Shown here: piece by piece, positions 1 to 9,482 of the stretch
How the letters are laid out: each line of letters opens with the position of its first letter
Numbering within the stretch: the stretch's first letter is position 1
Source: Luscinia megarhynchos
Taxonomy: Eukaryota; Chordata; Aves; Passeriformes; Turdidae
DNA length: 64,000 nt
Assembly: GCA_034336665.1 (NCBI GenBank)
Contig: JAPFBE010000032.1
Coordinates: 1,054,001-1,118,000, forward strand
Direction of reading: 5' to 3'
Made by a program: the position numbers and the translations under genes
The notes under the pieces: model-generated
Database searches by the model: none
Told to the model about the DNA's origin: nothing
Seen by the model: the letters and a program-made list of their open reading frames with translations, nothing else

Positions 1-91
1 CTTTCCTAAAATACCTTTCATGTGTACTACAGGGACTTTATCTCCATCCACTGTGTGCAAGGGCAGGTCCTGGGCAGGACCAGCTCGGAGG
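1..91 (-). pseudogene. pol: ERVL-like integrase C-terminal fragment
   Basis: This stretch aligns with 1741-1829, the integrase C-terminal part of the provirus to its right, in the same minus orientation (shared 'gggactttatctccatccac' and 'ctgggcaggacc'). Similarity stops near base 88-91, where sequence of opposite orientation begins. It is therefore the left side of an inversion junction. It is truncated by the window edge. Confidence 0.6.
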
Positions 92-1374
92 CTCTGTGTA
101 TTTTGAGCATAGACTTCCTCTGGAACGGGTATTACAAAGACCCAAAGGTACTCAGGTGGGCTTTTGGAATAGCTGCTGCAAAGGCAGAGGACATTTAGCA
201 ATTGAACACCTTGCCTGGACTATCAGAAAACCCATCTGCAGTAGGACTCCTGAAGGTGAAAGAGAAACAAGTACCAATTGCCACCTCAACAGTGAACCAC
301 TGGAAGTATAGGACAAATCGAGATGCTGTGATCCCCATCCACAAGATGATCCATGAGCTGGAGAGCCAAGAGATGGTCAGTAAAACCCACTCACCCTTCA
401 ACAGCCCCATTTGCACTTAGACCAAATCTATCAGAAAACAGAGAATGACTGTGGGCTATTGGGCCTTGAATGAAGCGACTCCACTGCTGAGTGCTGCCGT
501 GCTGAACATGTTGGAACTCCAGTACAAGCTGGAGTACAAGGCAGAGAAGTGGTACGCTATCATTGACATTACCAATGCATTTTCCTCCATTCCTCTGGCA
601 GCAGAGTGCAGGCCTCAGTTTGCTTTCACCTGGAGCGGCGTGCAGTACACTTGGAACCGACTGCCCCAGGGGTGGAAGCACAGCCCCACCATCTGCCATG
701 GACTGATCCAGTCTGCACTGGAAAAGGGTGAAGCCCCAGAACATCTGCAGTACATCGATGACATCATTGTGTGGGGGAACATGGCAACGGAAGTATTTGA
801 GAAAGGAGAGAAGATCATCCAGATTCTGTTGGGAGCCGGTTTCACCATCAAGAACAGTAAAGTCAAAGGACTCAAATCCATTTCCTTGGAGTAAAGTGAC
901 TGGACAGACGGCGTCAAATTCCCACTGAGGTCATCAATAAGATCACTGCAATGTCTCCACCGACCAGCAAAAAGGAAATACAAGCTTTCCTAAGTGCTAC
1001 AGGCTTTTGGAAAATGCAAATTCCCGAGTTCAGCCAGATTGTGAGCCCTCTCTACCTGGTCACCTGCAAGAAGAACGATTTCCATTGGAGCCCTGAACAG
1101 AAGCAAGCCTTAGCCCAGATCAAGCAGGAGATCGCTCATACAGTAGCCCTTGGTCCAGTCAGGATGGGGCCAGAGGTGAGGAATGTGCTTTACTGTGCAT
1201 TCGGGAACAATGGTTTGTCCTGGAGCCTTTGGCAGAAGGTTCCCGGAGATACTCGAGGCCGACCACTGGGATTCTGGAGCCGAAGTTACAGAGGGTCCAA
1301 AGCCAATTACACTCCCACAGAGAAGGAAATCTTGTCCGCCTATGAAGGTGTTCAAGCCACCTCAGAGGTAATCC
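92..1374 (+). pseudogene. pol: ERVL-like pol fragment: protease end, RT, start of RNase H
   Basis: Plus-strand reading frames here match the RT of the minus-strand provirus at 2845-4569. The protease tail (FEHRLPLERV, like GIDYLLSGYF) is followed by the RT N-terminus, LPQGWKHSP near 660-690, the catalytic YIDD box near 750-765 and the connection region to about 1370 (TPTEKEIL). Several frameshifts and stops break it: open pieces lie at 202-420, 445-894 and 951-1370, in different frames. It is flanked on both sides by minus-oriented ERVL sequence, so it is an inverted segment. No intact enzyme is possible. Confidence 0.8.
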
Positions 1375-1433
1375 GAGGGCAGACGGGGGGGGGGGGGGCA
1401 GGGAGAGGAGTAGTCATAACACTAACCCAGGAC
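1375..1433 (-). mobile_element. Truncated 3' LTR of ERVL-like provirus
   Basis: The first ~59 bases of U3 in minus orientation, with the terminus TGTCCTGGGTTAGTG reading leftwards from 1433. The same edge occurs at 44280 and, in plus orientation, at 12817. It contains a run of 13 G (1385-1397). The rest of this 3' LTR is missing, replaced by the inverted pol piece. Confidence 0.75.
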
Positions 1434-1451
1434 ATTCCACCCCTTATCCCA
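1434..1451 (-). other. Polypurine tract of ERVL-like provirus
   Basis: On the minus strand this reads GTGGGATAAGGGGTGGAA directly before the LTR terminus TGTCC. It is the expected plus-strand primer site of a retrovirus. The same motif precedes the LTR at 32029 and, fully G-to-A edited, the LTR at 12817. Confidence 0.8.
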
Positions 1452-1597
1452 CATCGTGAACATTGACACACGATTGGGATATATACACCACTATACAATG
1501 TAAAAGCTTTCATCTACTTGCTCAAACCTTCAACACTTACACGTTTCCTCTCATTTTACTTACTCAGGCCTTCAACACTTACGTTATTCCTTCTGTC
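1452..1597 (-). other. 3' untranslated interval of provirus with short direct repeat
   Basis: Between the integrase stop and the polypurine tract there is no env. Two imperfect copies of a ~30-base unit containing TAAGTGTTGAAG are visible on the minus strand (about 1515-1545 and 1560-1590). The same repeat is found at 12670-12740 in the related provirus. The lack of env agrees with an ERVL-like element. Confidence 0.6.
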
Positions 1598-4500
1598 TCA
1601 CCCCACAATCAGATCTCCCTGAGGTACACATCGTGTTGTTCCATCTTTCTGCATTACCCACCACGTACATCCTGGTCCTTGAGCAAAGACAATCCCACGA
1701 ATGGGTTTGCCTGTACTCAAGGCAGGATTAACCCATACTGCCTTTCCTAACAAACCTCTAACTCGGGCCACTGGGACTTTATCTCCATCCACTATATTAA
1801 GGGAGTCAGACTGGGCAGGACCTGCTCGGTTGATGGAACCTCTGGTGTTAACTAACCAAGTAGCCTTTGCTAGATGTTGTTCCCAGTTTTTAAAAGACCC
1901 CCCACCCAATGCTTTCAAGGTGGTCTTCAACAATCCATTGTACCTCTCCACTTTACCCGCAGCTGGTGCATGGTAAGGGATGTGGTACACCCACTCAATA
2001 CCGTGTTCCCTAGCCCAGGTGTTGATGAGGTGATTTTTAAAATGAGTCCCATTGTCTGACTCAATCCTCTCAGGGTACCATGCCTCCAAAGGACCTGCTT
2101 TTCCAGGCCCAAGATGGTGTTGCGGGCAGTAGCATGAGACACAGGGTAGGTCTCCAACCAGCCGGTGGTGGCTTCCACCATGGTCAGCACATAACATTTA
2201 CCCTGGCGAGTCTGAGGCAGTGTGATGTAATCAATCTGCCAGGCCTCCCCATACTTGTACTTGGACCAACGTCCACCATACCAGAGAAGCTTCACTCGCT
2301 TAGCCTGCTTGATGGCAGCGCAGGTGTCACAGTCATGGATAACCTGGGAGATACTGTCCATGGTAAGATCCACCCCTCAGTCTCGTGCCCACTTATAGGT
2401 GGCATCTCTACCCTGGTGGCCTGAGGCATCATGGGCCCATCGTGCTAGGAACAACTCTCCCTTGTGCTCCCAGTCAAGATCTATCTTAGACACCCCTATC
2501 TTTGCAGCCTGATCTACCTGCTGATTGTTTTGCTGCTCTTCATTGGCTCTACTTCTGGGGACATGGGCATCTACATGGCGAACGTTCACAGGTAGTTTCT
2601 CTGACCGAGTAGCGATGTTTTTCCATTCTTCAGCAGCCCAAATTGGTTTTCCTCTGCGCTGCCAGTTCGCCTCTTTCCATTTCTTCAACCATCCCCACAG
2701 AGCATTGGCCATCATCCAGGAATCAGTGTACACATAGAGCTTCGGCCATTTCTCTCTTTCTGCAACGTCTAGGGCCAGTTGAATACTTTTAAGTTCAGCA
2801 AGCTGACTTGATCCGCCCTCTCCTTCAATGGCCTCTGCGACCCATCATGTCGGGCTCCATACAGCTGCTTTCCACCTCCGGTTCATCCCTACGATGCGAC
2901 AAGAACCGTCGGTGAATAGAGCGTAACGTGCTTCCTCTGCCGGCAGCTGGCTGTATGGTGGAGCTTCTTCAGCCCGGGTCACTGGTTCTTCTTCCTCATC
3001 CGTGACACTGAATCTTTCACCTTCTGGCCAGTTTGTAATTATTTCTAAAATCCCGGGACGATTGAGTTTTCCAATCCGGGCGCACTGAGTGATGAGGACA
3101 ATCCACTTGCTCCATGTGGCACTGGTGGCATGGTGGGTGGAGGGAACCTTTCCGCTGAACATCCACCCCAGCACTGGCAGTCGGGGTGCCAAGAGGAGTT
3201 GTGCTTCTGTGCCGATCACTTCTGAAGCAGCTTGGACTCCCTCATAGGCGGCCAAGATTTCCTTCTCTGTTGGGGTATAGTTGCCTTCCGATCCTCTGTA
3301 ACTTCTGCTCCAAAATCCCAGGGGTCGGCCTCGGGTCTCACCAGGCACCTTCTGCCACAGACTCCAAGACAAACCGTGGTTCCCGGCTGCAGAATAGAGC
3401 ACATTCTTCACATTTGGCCCCATCCTAACTGGGCCAAGAGCTACTGCATGGGCGATTTCTTGTTTAATCTGGGCGAAGGCTTGCTGTTGTTCAGGGCCCC
3501 AATGAAAATCATTCTTCTTCCGAGTGACCAGGTAGAGAGGGCTCACAATCTGACTGTACTCGGGGATGTGCATTCTCCAAAAGCCTATAGCACCCAAGAA
3601 AGCTTGTGTTTCTTTCTTGTTAGTGGGTGGAGACATAGCTGTGATTTTGTTAATAACATCAGTGGGAATCTGATGTCTTCCATCTTGCCACTTCACTCCT
3701 AGGAACTGGATCTCACGAGCAGGTCCCTTAACTTTACTCTTCTTAATGGCAAAACCGGCTTCCAGGAGGATTTGGATAATTTCCTCTCCTTTCTCAAACA
3801 CTTCTTCTGCTGTATTTCCCCACACAATTATGTCATCAATGTACTGCAGATGTTCTGGAGCCTCACCCTTTTCCAGTGCAGCCTGGATCAGCCCATGGCA
3901 GATGGTGGGGCTGTGTTTCCACCCCTGGGGCAGTCGGTTCCAGGTGTACTGCACGCCCCTCCAGGTGAAAGCAAACTGAGGCCTGCACTCTGCAGCCAAA
4001 GGAATAGAGAAAAATGCATTGGTAATGTCAATGGTGGCATACCACCTTGCTGCCTTGGACTCCAGCTCGTACTGGAGCTCCAGCATGTCCGGCACGGCAG
4101 CGCTCAACGGTGGGGTGACTTCATTCAATGCGCGGTAGTCCACAGTCAGTCTCCATTCTCCGTCAGATTTGCGCACAGGCCAGATGGGGCTGTTGAAGGG
4201 TCAGTGGGTTTTGCTAACCACCCCTTGGCTCTCCAGCTCCCGAATCATCTTATGGATGGGGATCACAGCATCTCGAGTTGTCCTATATTGCCAGCGATGT
4301 ACTACTGAAGTGGCAATTGGTACCCTTTGCTCTTCCCCTTTCAGAAGTCCTACAGTAATAGGATTTTCAGATAGTCCAGGCAAGGTATTCAGTTGCCGAA
4401 TGTGCTCTGACACCACAGCAGCTATTCCAAATGCCCACTTAAGACCTTTTGGGTCCTTAAAATACCCACTTAGGAGGTAATCTATTCCCAAAATACATGC

Positions 4501-4776
4501 GGCCTCTGGACCAGTCACAATAAGATGTTTTTTCCACTCCTTTCCAGTTAAACTCACTTCAGCTTCCACTATGGTAAAGTCCTGCTATCCACCTGTCACA
4601 CCAGCCATAGAAACGGATTCTTCCCCCACATATCTTGGTGGAATTATCGTACACTGTGCTCCTGTATCCACTAAAGCTTTATACTTCTGTGGTTTCGATG
4701 TGCCAGGCCACCGAATCCACACGGTCCAAAAAACACGGTTCTCCCTCGCCTCACCCTGGCTAGAGGCAGGGCCCCT
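1598..4776 (-). pseudogene. pol: ERVL-like pol (protease, RT, RNase H, integrase), broken
   Basis: Retroviral polyprotein in order: protease with LVDTGAQC (about 4650-4676), RT with LPQGW and YIDD (about 3830-3850), RNase H with FTDGS (about 2907), then integrase with an HHCC zinc module (HDASGHQGR ... CDTC). The DDE core has IDYITLP near 2236, ESDNG near 2050 and KVERYNG near 1945. The frame is the same as gag, separated only by the TAG at 4777-4779, a read-through arrangement like that of gammaretroviruses. In-frame stops lie near 4585, at 4198-4200, 2842-2844 and near 2374, and a one-base frameshift near 2076 moves the integrase core to another frame. Assignment to class III/ERVL is based on absent env and RT style; a class I-like label cannot be excluded. 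Confidence 0.9.
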
Positions 4777-6747
4777 CTAAGCCTGATTATTCTTCTTTTC
4801 CGGGGCATAGGTTTTAGAAGTTCCCTCAAGAGGGTCAGAAATGTCATTATCATTATCATGTTTGGCATTTTGACTATGGGAAACAGGAGCAGCTCTCCTT
4901 TTGGCGGAACTTCCTCTTTTAATCTTGCCTTCCTTCAGATCATGCACCCGTTGTGTCAGAGCAGCCGTAGGCTTCCCATCCCATCTCCTCATGTTCTCTC
5001 CAGAATCCTGTAAGAAAAACCACAACTCGGCTCCAGGAGTATACCTCCTCTCCCCATCATGGAAACGTCTACGTTGGATACCAGGACGTCTAACTTGCAC
5101 TGCTGAAATTTGGAGGAGGTCCTCCTTAATCTCCTCCCTGAGCCTCTTATGATTTTCCTCTATCTTGTCCTCTAAGTTCTGCAAGCGTGTTTCCACGGCT
5201 GCGATTCTGGCATGTGTTGGGCCATGCACAGCATCCGCATAGGCTCGAAGCTTCTTAGCCATATCAAGAACTGTCTCATGTACCTCTTCTCGCTTCAGTA
5301 TTGCTAAGGCAGAGGCGTATTCAGATGGCCCGAGTCTCACAAGTTTTCTCCACATCACCAGTGTGCATGGGACCAGGTCCGGATTCCTAGTTGTTACATC
5401 CTCTGAAAAAATGATCTCTGCCACTGCCATTTCCCTTAGTCGTTGGATCCCTTACTCCATGGTTTTCCATCGGGTTTGTTGCATATATAGGTCATCGGCA
5501 CACAGATATCTTTGTGCCACACTGTCTAAAACCCGTGCCCAGAGGCTTTGAGGGTTAGCCTCCCTCATCATTCCCTGATCGATGACAGGATCATGTGACA
5601 GGGATCCCAGGTGTCTCGCTTCAGTGCCATCCAGGATGGTAGCCTCACCTGCCGCATCCCAAAGCCGGACCAGCCAACTAATTATGGACTCATCGGGTCA
5701 TCTCGTATAATCCTTCCTCAGACCACGAAGATCCTTTAGGGAAAGGGACTCATTATTTGTCTCTGATCTCACACCAGTTGTTTTGACTCTTGATTTTATA
5801 TCAGGAGGCGTTGAGGGTCCTTCTCCTGCATCCTCATCATCATCATCCACTGGCCGATCGGTCTTATTTGTGCACTTTCCACTTCTGGTGCTAGTAGCCA
5901 CGGCCATTGGTTGAAGCTTATTATCTAATTTCGCCCCTGTCCTCAAGTCTGGAGTGTTTACTATATCCTGAGTCACTGGGATGGTAACTAATCTATCTCC
6001 GTGTTCCCTGTCTGCTGTCTGTGGTCCTACACTATCTAACAGGCTACGATAAGCATACGCCAGGGCCCAGCTCACTGCAGTGATCTTTTTTTCCTTAGGG
6101 TTATCGTGGCACTTCTCTTTCAAATATTTTACCACCTCAGCTGGGTTTTGAATTTGCTCCTGTGGAAAGTCCCAAACTATAGGATCAGAAAATTCCTTTA
6201 ACATTTGGCCCAGGTCCTGCCATTTCCCACACCATTCAGGACTCTTCACATTTTGCTTTGCTCCTAAATCAGGAGTTACACCAGCCCCTCTAGAAATCTC
6301 AACTCTCATTTTATATAGACTGTAAACAGTGTATAAGAAGCTTACTAAATTAAACATCAGAAAGATAATCTCTTTAGTATTCAGGCAAACCTGCACATTT
6401 TCTAATAAAGACATAAAAAATTCAGAGGAGACAAAGGAAAGCAAAGGCTGAAAAGCCTCCTCCCCCTCTTTACCTCTAACAAACTGAGTGCATATCCATA
6501 ACCAGGATCCAGAAGATATCCCTGGAACCGATTCCAGCATCTTTATAAACCTCTTACAAGCCATCGCAACCAAACCCAGTCCGATAAATATTTTGGTCAT
6601 TATCCCTCTAGTATAAAAACTACAAATAAGGGACAGTACTGGAGCTATTTCCGGATAGGAAAATAACCCCAGAGACCAGAGAGGTACTAAAACCTCAAAA
6701 AACCCTAGTATCCAAAACCACATACCAGCTTCCATCTCAAAACACAT
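4777..6747 (-). pseudogene. gag: ERVL-like gag with hydrophobic N-terminus, two in-frame stops
   Basis: One frame runs from an ATG at 6747 to TAG at 4777-4779 (about 656 codons), interrupted by TGA at 5698-5700 and TAA at 5452-5454. Residues ~1-145 are unusually hydrophobic, with likely membrane spans near residues 9-29, 33-46, 49-65 and 126-144. An acidic/serine-rich linker follows (VDDDDEDAGEG), then a capsid-like part (PDESIISWLVRLW, ILDGTEARHLGSLS), a coiled-coil-like stretch (THARIAAVETRLQNLEDKI) and a basic tail. No CCHC zinc knuckle is seen. Related broken copies at 8126-8499, 13409-14171, 18390-19151 and 27938-28486 confirm the order. The track-long frame can be extended upstream into the PBS, but the first ATG is at 6747. 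Confidence 0.8.
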
Positions 6748-6806
6748 TATAAATCTATACCAATACACAGTTACAAGGTAATAACGTTTTTTCCACTTCC
6801 TCGTGC

Positions 6807-6824
6807 CCCTAACATTGGGCGCCA
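6807..6824 (-). other. Primer-binding site, tRNA-Lys type
   Basis: On the minus strand TGGCGCCCAATGTTAGGG lies 5 bases inside the LTR end. It resembles the PBS for tRNA-Lys(CUU) (TGGCGCCCAACGTGGGGC) with three to four differences. Mammalian ERVL usually uses tRNA-Leu, so the Lys-type site is worth noting. Confidence 0.7.
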
Positions 6825-6829
6825 AGATT

Positions 6830-7443
6830 TGTCCTTGTTTCGGACAAAATTATGGGAGATATCTCCCAAAGGAATCCTCCTAGGAAAATAAACCCCTAGA
6901 ACTCCTTCCCCCTCCCACTACCGGGTTCGGGAAGAACTTCCTCCGAGGGAAAAAAGTGGAAAAAACTTGTTTATTTTAACAAACACTTCCCAGCACCAGG
7001 AAAGAACAATCCCCAGATGACACAAAACACTTTCACCAAGGTGAGTGAGGATGGACGAGCTCGGTCAGTCCCTGCTGGGAAGGGTGCAAAGCTTCTTTTG
7101 GCAGGCTTCCAGAGGCAGTCTCTGATGTTCAGATCCCTCCGTCCGGAGCCGGTGCTGATCTTCGGGATGAGGGGAAGAAGGGAGAGAGAAAGAGGGAGCA
7201 GCCGGGGGCAGGAGAAGCTGGGGCAAAAGCTAGGGGGACAAGCGGCAGCCAAAGCGACAAAAGCAGCGGCAGCAGCAGGCCAGCCCAAGCAGCCCAGCAA
7301 ACCAGCATCCCCCAGCAGCCGGGGGCCCGCCGGGGCGGGGGAGGAACGGCCACGGCGGCAGGCAGCTCCGTGCAGGCGAGGACGAGGCCGGGGGAGGGGG
7401 GGGGCGGGCAGGAGAGTTGTAGTCATAACACTAACCCGGGACA
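6830..7443 (-). mobile_element. 5' LTR of ERVL-like provirus (614 bp)
   Basis: Bounded by TGTCC...GGGACA inverted termini. On the minus strand it holds a GC-rich U3 and the AATAAA signal in 'GTTAAAATAAACAAG' (about 6970-6985). It is near-colinear with LTRs at 12817-13408 and 43676-44280. The U3 half carries degenerate CAG/CTG triplets. Right flank lies in an older LTR, so this element inserted there. Confidence 0.85.
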
Positions 7444-8125
7444 AACCTGCATCCAGAAAGTGAAGCAGCTGAACCAAGCCACGCTGGGAAAAACGTGGCA
7501 GCCAGGGACCACGTGGAAAAGGTTGGACTTCTTTCTGCCGCGTGGTCAGCTGGGGGCCTCTCCTCTCAGAACGGGGTGGGGGGGACGGGAGAGCCTTCGG
7601 TGGCTCCCCCATCGCTCGCTCGGCCATGCCGCGTGGAGAAGGAAAGTGGGCCGAGCCGGGCCGAGCCGAAGCCGAGCCGAGCAGAGCCGGAGCTGCCCAA
7701 GGCCGCGCAGGGCCGCCCGGAGCCGGGGGCTGAGCTGGGCTGCGTCGAACCGAGAGCCAAGCCGGGGCTGGGGTTGGGGGGGGCCGGGAGCCGTGCCGGG
7801 GCCCCGCCTCGCCGGGGCCGGGGCCAGGGCCGGACCCGAGCCTGGAGCCGGGCCGGGGGGCCGGGGCCCCGGCCAGAGCCGACCTCCCTTCCGGAGGCCA
7901 GAAGCCCAAAGAGACCGATTCAGCTTTACCACTGTGATTTGTGAAAGCTAAATGACTTTTTAATTGGTTACTCGAGCTGTCCACTACTAAATCAGCTGTC
8001 TGATTGGTCCCTGCAGCTCACAGGGGAAGCCCCCAGAGAGGGGACAGCCCTCCTGTTTTCCGGGCTCTGTGTTGCTCTTCTCAGGCAGCTCCCCCACCCA
8101 CCACCCCTCCATGTGAACCAGCACA
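7444..8125 (-). mobile_element. Older LTR, U3 part (GC-rich)
   Basis: Homologous to 31303-31980: both share 'gattggtccc' (a CCAAT box on the minus strand, near 8005) and the end 'accagcaca'. On the minus strand it starts TGTGCTGGTT at 8125. It is very GC-rich with CCGAGC-type repeats (7650-7700) and G-rich runs. Long reading frames here on both strands are a by-product of base composition. The lower end is cut by the insertion of the provirus at 7443. Confidence 0.65.
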
Positions 8126-8499
8126 CCTGGCTATCATTCCCTCTCTGAGCATACATTCTAGACATTCCTTCAAGGGGACTGTCCATGTTATCCTCCCTTC
8201 CATTATGCCTGACAGCTCAGCTACAGGCAACTGGAGCTACATCCCTTTTGGTGGAACTCTTTCTGAGTATTGCCCTCCTTCACTTCCTGCACCCATGCTG
8301 CCAGGGCAGAAGTGGGTTTTCCATCCCACCTTTTCATATTTTCTCCATGGTCACACAGGAAGAAATACAGGTCAGCTCATGGGGTATACCCTCTCTCCCT
8401 AGCTGGGGGGCATCTGCTTCTGATAACAGGGCCTCTGGTCTGTACTGGCAAAATTTGGAGAAGGTCCTCTTTAAGCTTCTTCCTGAGTTTCTGATGAGT
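8126..8499 (-). pseudogene. gag: Older ERVL-like gag, C-terminal piece
   Basis: Aligns with 4800-5160 of the first provirus: SPLEGMSRMYAQ corresponds to DPLEGTSKTYAP, and 'aaaatttggagaaggtcctc' matches 'gaaatttggaggaggtcctc'. It is broken at 8499/8500 by the insertion of the hypermutated provirus and continues at 13409. Several stops and shifts are present. Confidence 0.75.
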
Positions 8500-8503
8500 C
8501 TCC

Positions 8504-8700
8504 TGTCCTGGGTTAGTGTTATGACTACTCTTTTACCTGCCTCTCTTTTCTGTCTGCACGGAGCTGCTGCCGCCTTTTCCACCCCGGCGGGCCCGGCTGC
8601 TGGGCTGCTGCTGCCTGCTGCTTTGGCTGCTGCTGCTGCTGGCCTGCTGCTGCTGCTTTTGCTGCTGCTTTTGCCGCTTTGGCTGCCGCTTTTTCTTTAG
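8504..8700 (+). mobile_element. 5' LTR fragment (U3 start) of hypermutated provirus
   Basis: Begins TGTCCTGGGTTAGTG like the other LTRs and runs through the CTG-rich triplet part, then joins gag directly at 8700 with a short shared TAGCT/GCTAA at the break. Relative to the 3' LTR of the same provirus, C runs are changed to T (8530-8545, 8573-8580, 8692-8698), whereas G is unchanged. Confidence 0.75.
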
Positions 8701-9482
8701 CTAACCCTCAAAGCCTCTGGGCACGGGTCCTAAACAGTGTGGCACAAAAATATCTGTGTGCCAATGACCTATATATGCAACAAACCCAATAAAAAACTAT
8801 AAAGCAAGAGATCCAACGACTAAGAAAAATGGCAGTAGCAGAAATCATTTTTTCAAAAAATGTAACAACTAAAAATCCAAACCTAGTCCCATGCACACCA
8901 GTAATGTAAAAAAAACTTATAAAACTCAAGCCATCTAAATACGCCTCTGCCTTAGCAATACTAAAGCAAAAAAAAGTACATGAAACAGTTCTTAATATGG
9001 CTAAAAAGCTTCAAGCCTATGCAAATGCTGTGCATAGCCCAACACATGCCAAAATCGCAGCCGTAAAAACACGCTTGCAAAACTTAAAAAACAAAATAAA
9101 AAAAAATCATAAAAAGCTCAAAAAAAAATTAAAAAAGACCTCCTCCAAATTTCAGCAGTGCAAGTTAAACGTCCTGGTATCCAACGTAAACGTTTACCCA
9201 ATGGGGAGAGGAGGTATACTCCTCAAGCCAAGTTGTAGTTTTTCTTGCAAAATTCTAAAAAAAAACATAAAAAAATAAAATAAAAAGCCTACGGCTGCTC
9301 TGGCACAACAAGTGCGTAATCTAAAAAAAAGCAAAATTAAAAAAAAAAGTTCCGCCAAAAAAAAGCTGCTCCTGTTTCCCGTAGTCAAAATGCCAAACAT
9401 AATAATAATAATAACATGTCTAACCCTCTTAAAGAAACTTCTAAAACCTATGCCCCAGAAAATAAAAATAATCAAGCTTAGA
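8701..9482 (+). pseudogene. gag: Hypermutated gag remnant
   Basis: Colinear with 4780-5555 (minus) of the first provirus: MAVAEIIFS at 8829 is shared, then Glu/Asp/Gly/Arg codons become Lys/Asn/Lys/stop. The first ~35 bases (8703-8737) still hold GGG runs, and editing is dense from there on. The coding frame is destroyed by many TGG-to-TAA/TAG-type stops. Confidence 0.85.

Larger units (their letters stand above)
1375..7443 (-). mobile_element. ERVL-like provirus, minus strand, 3' LTR truncated
   Basis: Order on the minus strand is 5' LTR (7443-6830), PBS-Lys, gag, TAG, pro-pol, repeat-bearing 3' UTR, polypurine tract and a 59-bp remnant of the 3' LTR. There is no env. The small number of stops suggests a fairly young insertion relative to its neighbours. 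The left end was lost at the junction near 1374. Confidence 0.85.

Noticed and set aside
3186..4308. Plus-strand frames of up to 178 codons
   Set aside because: Antisense shadows of the RT gene on the minus strand.
6971..7984. Long overlapping frames on both strands (up to 337 codons)
   Set aside because: They lie in GC-rich LTR sequence, contain only Pro/Ala/Gly/Arg-rich low-complexity peptide and are not conserved in the homologous LTRs.
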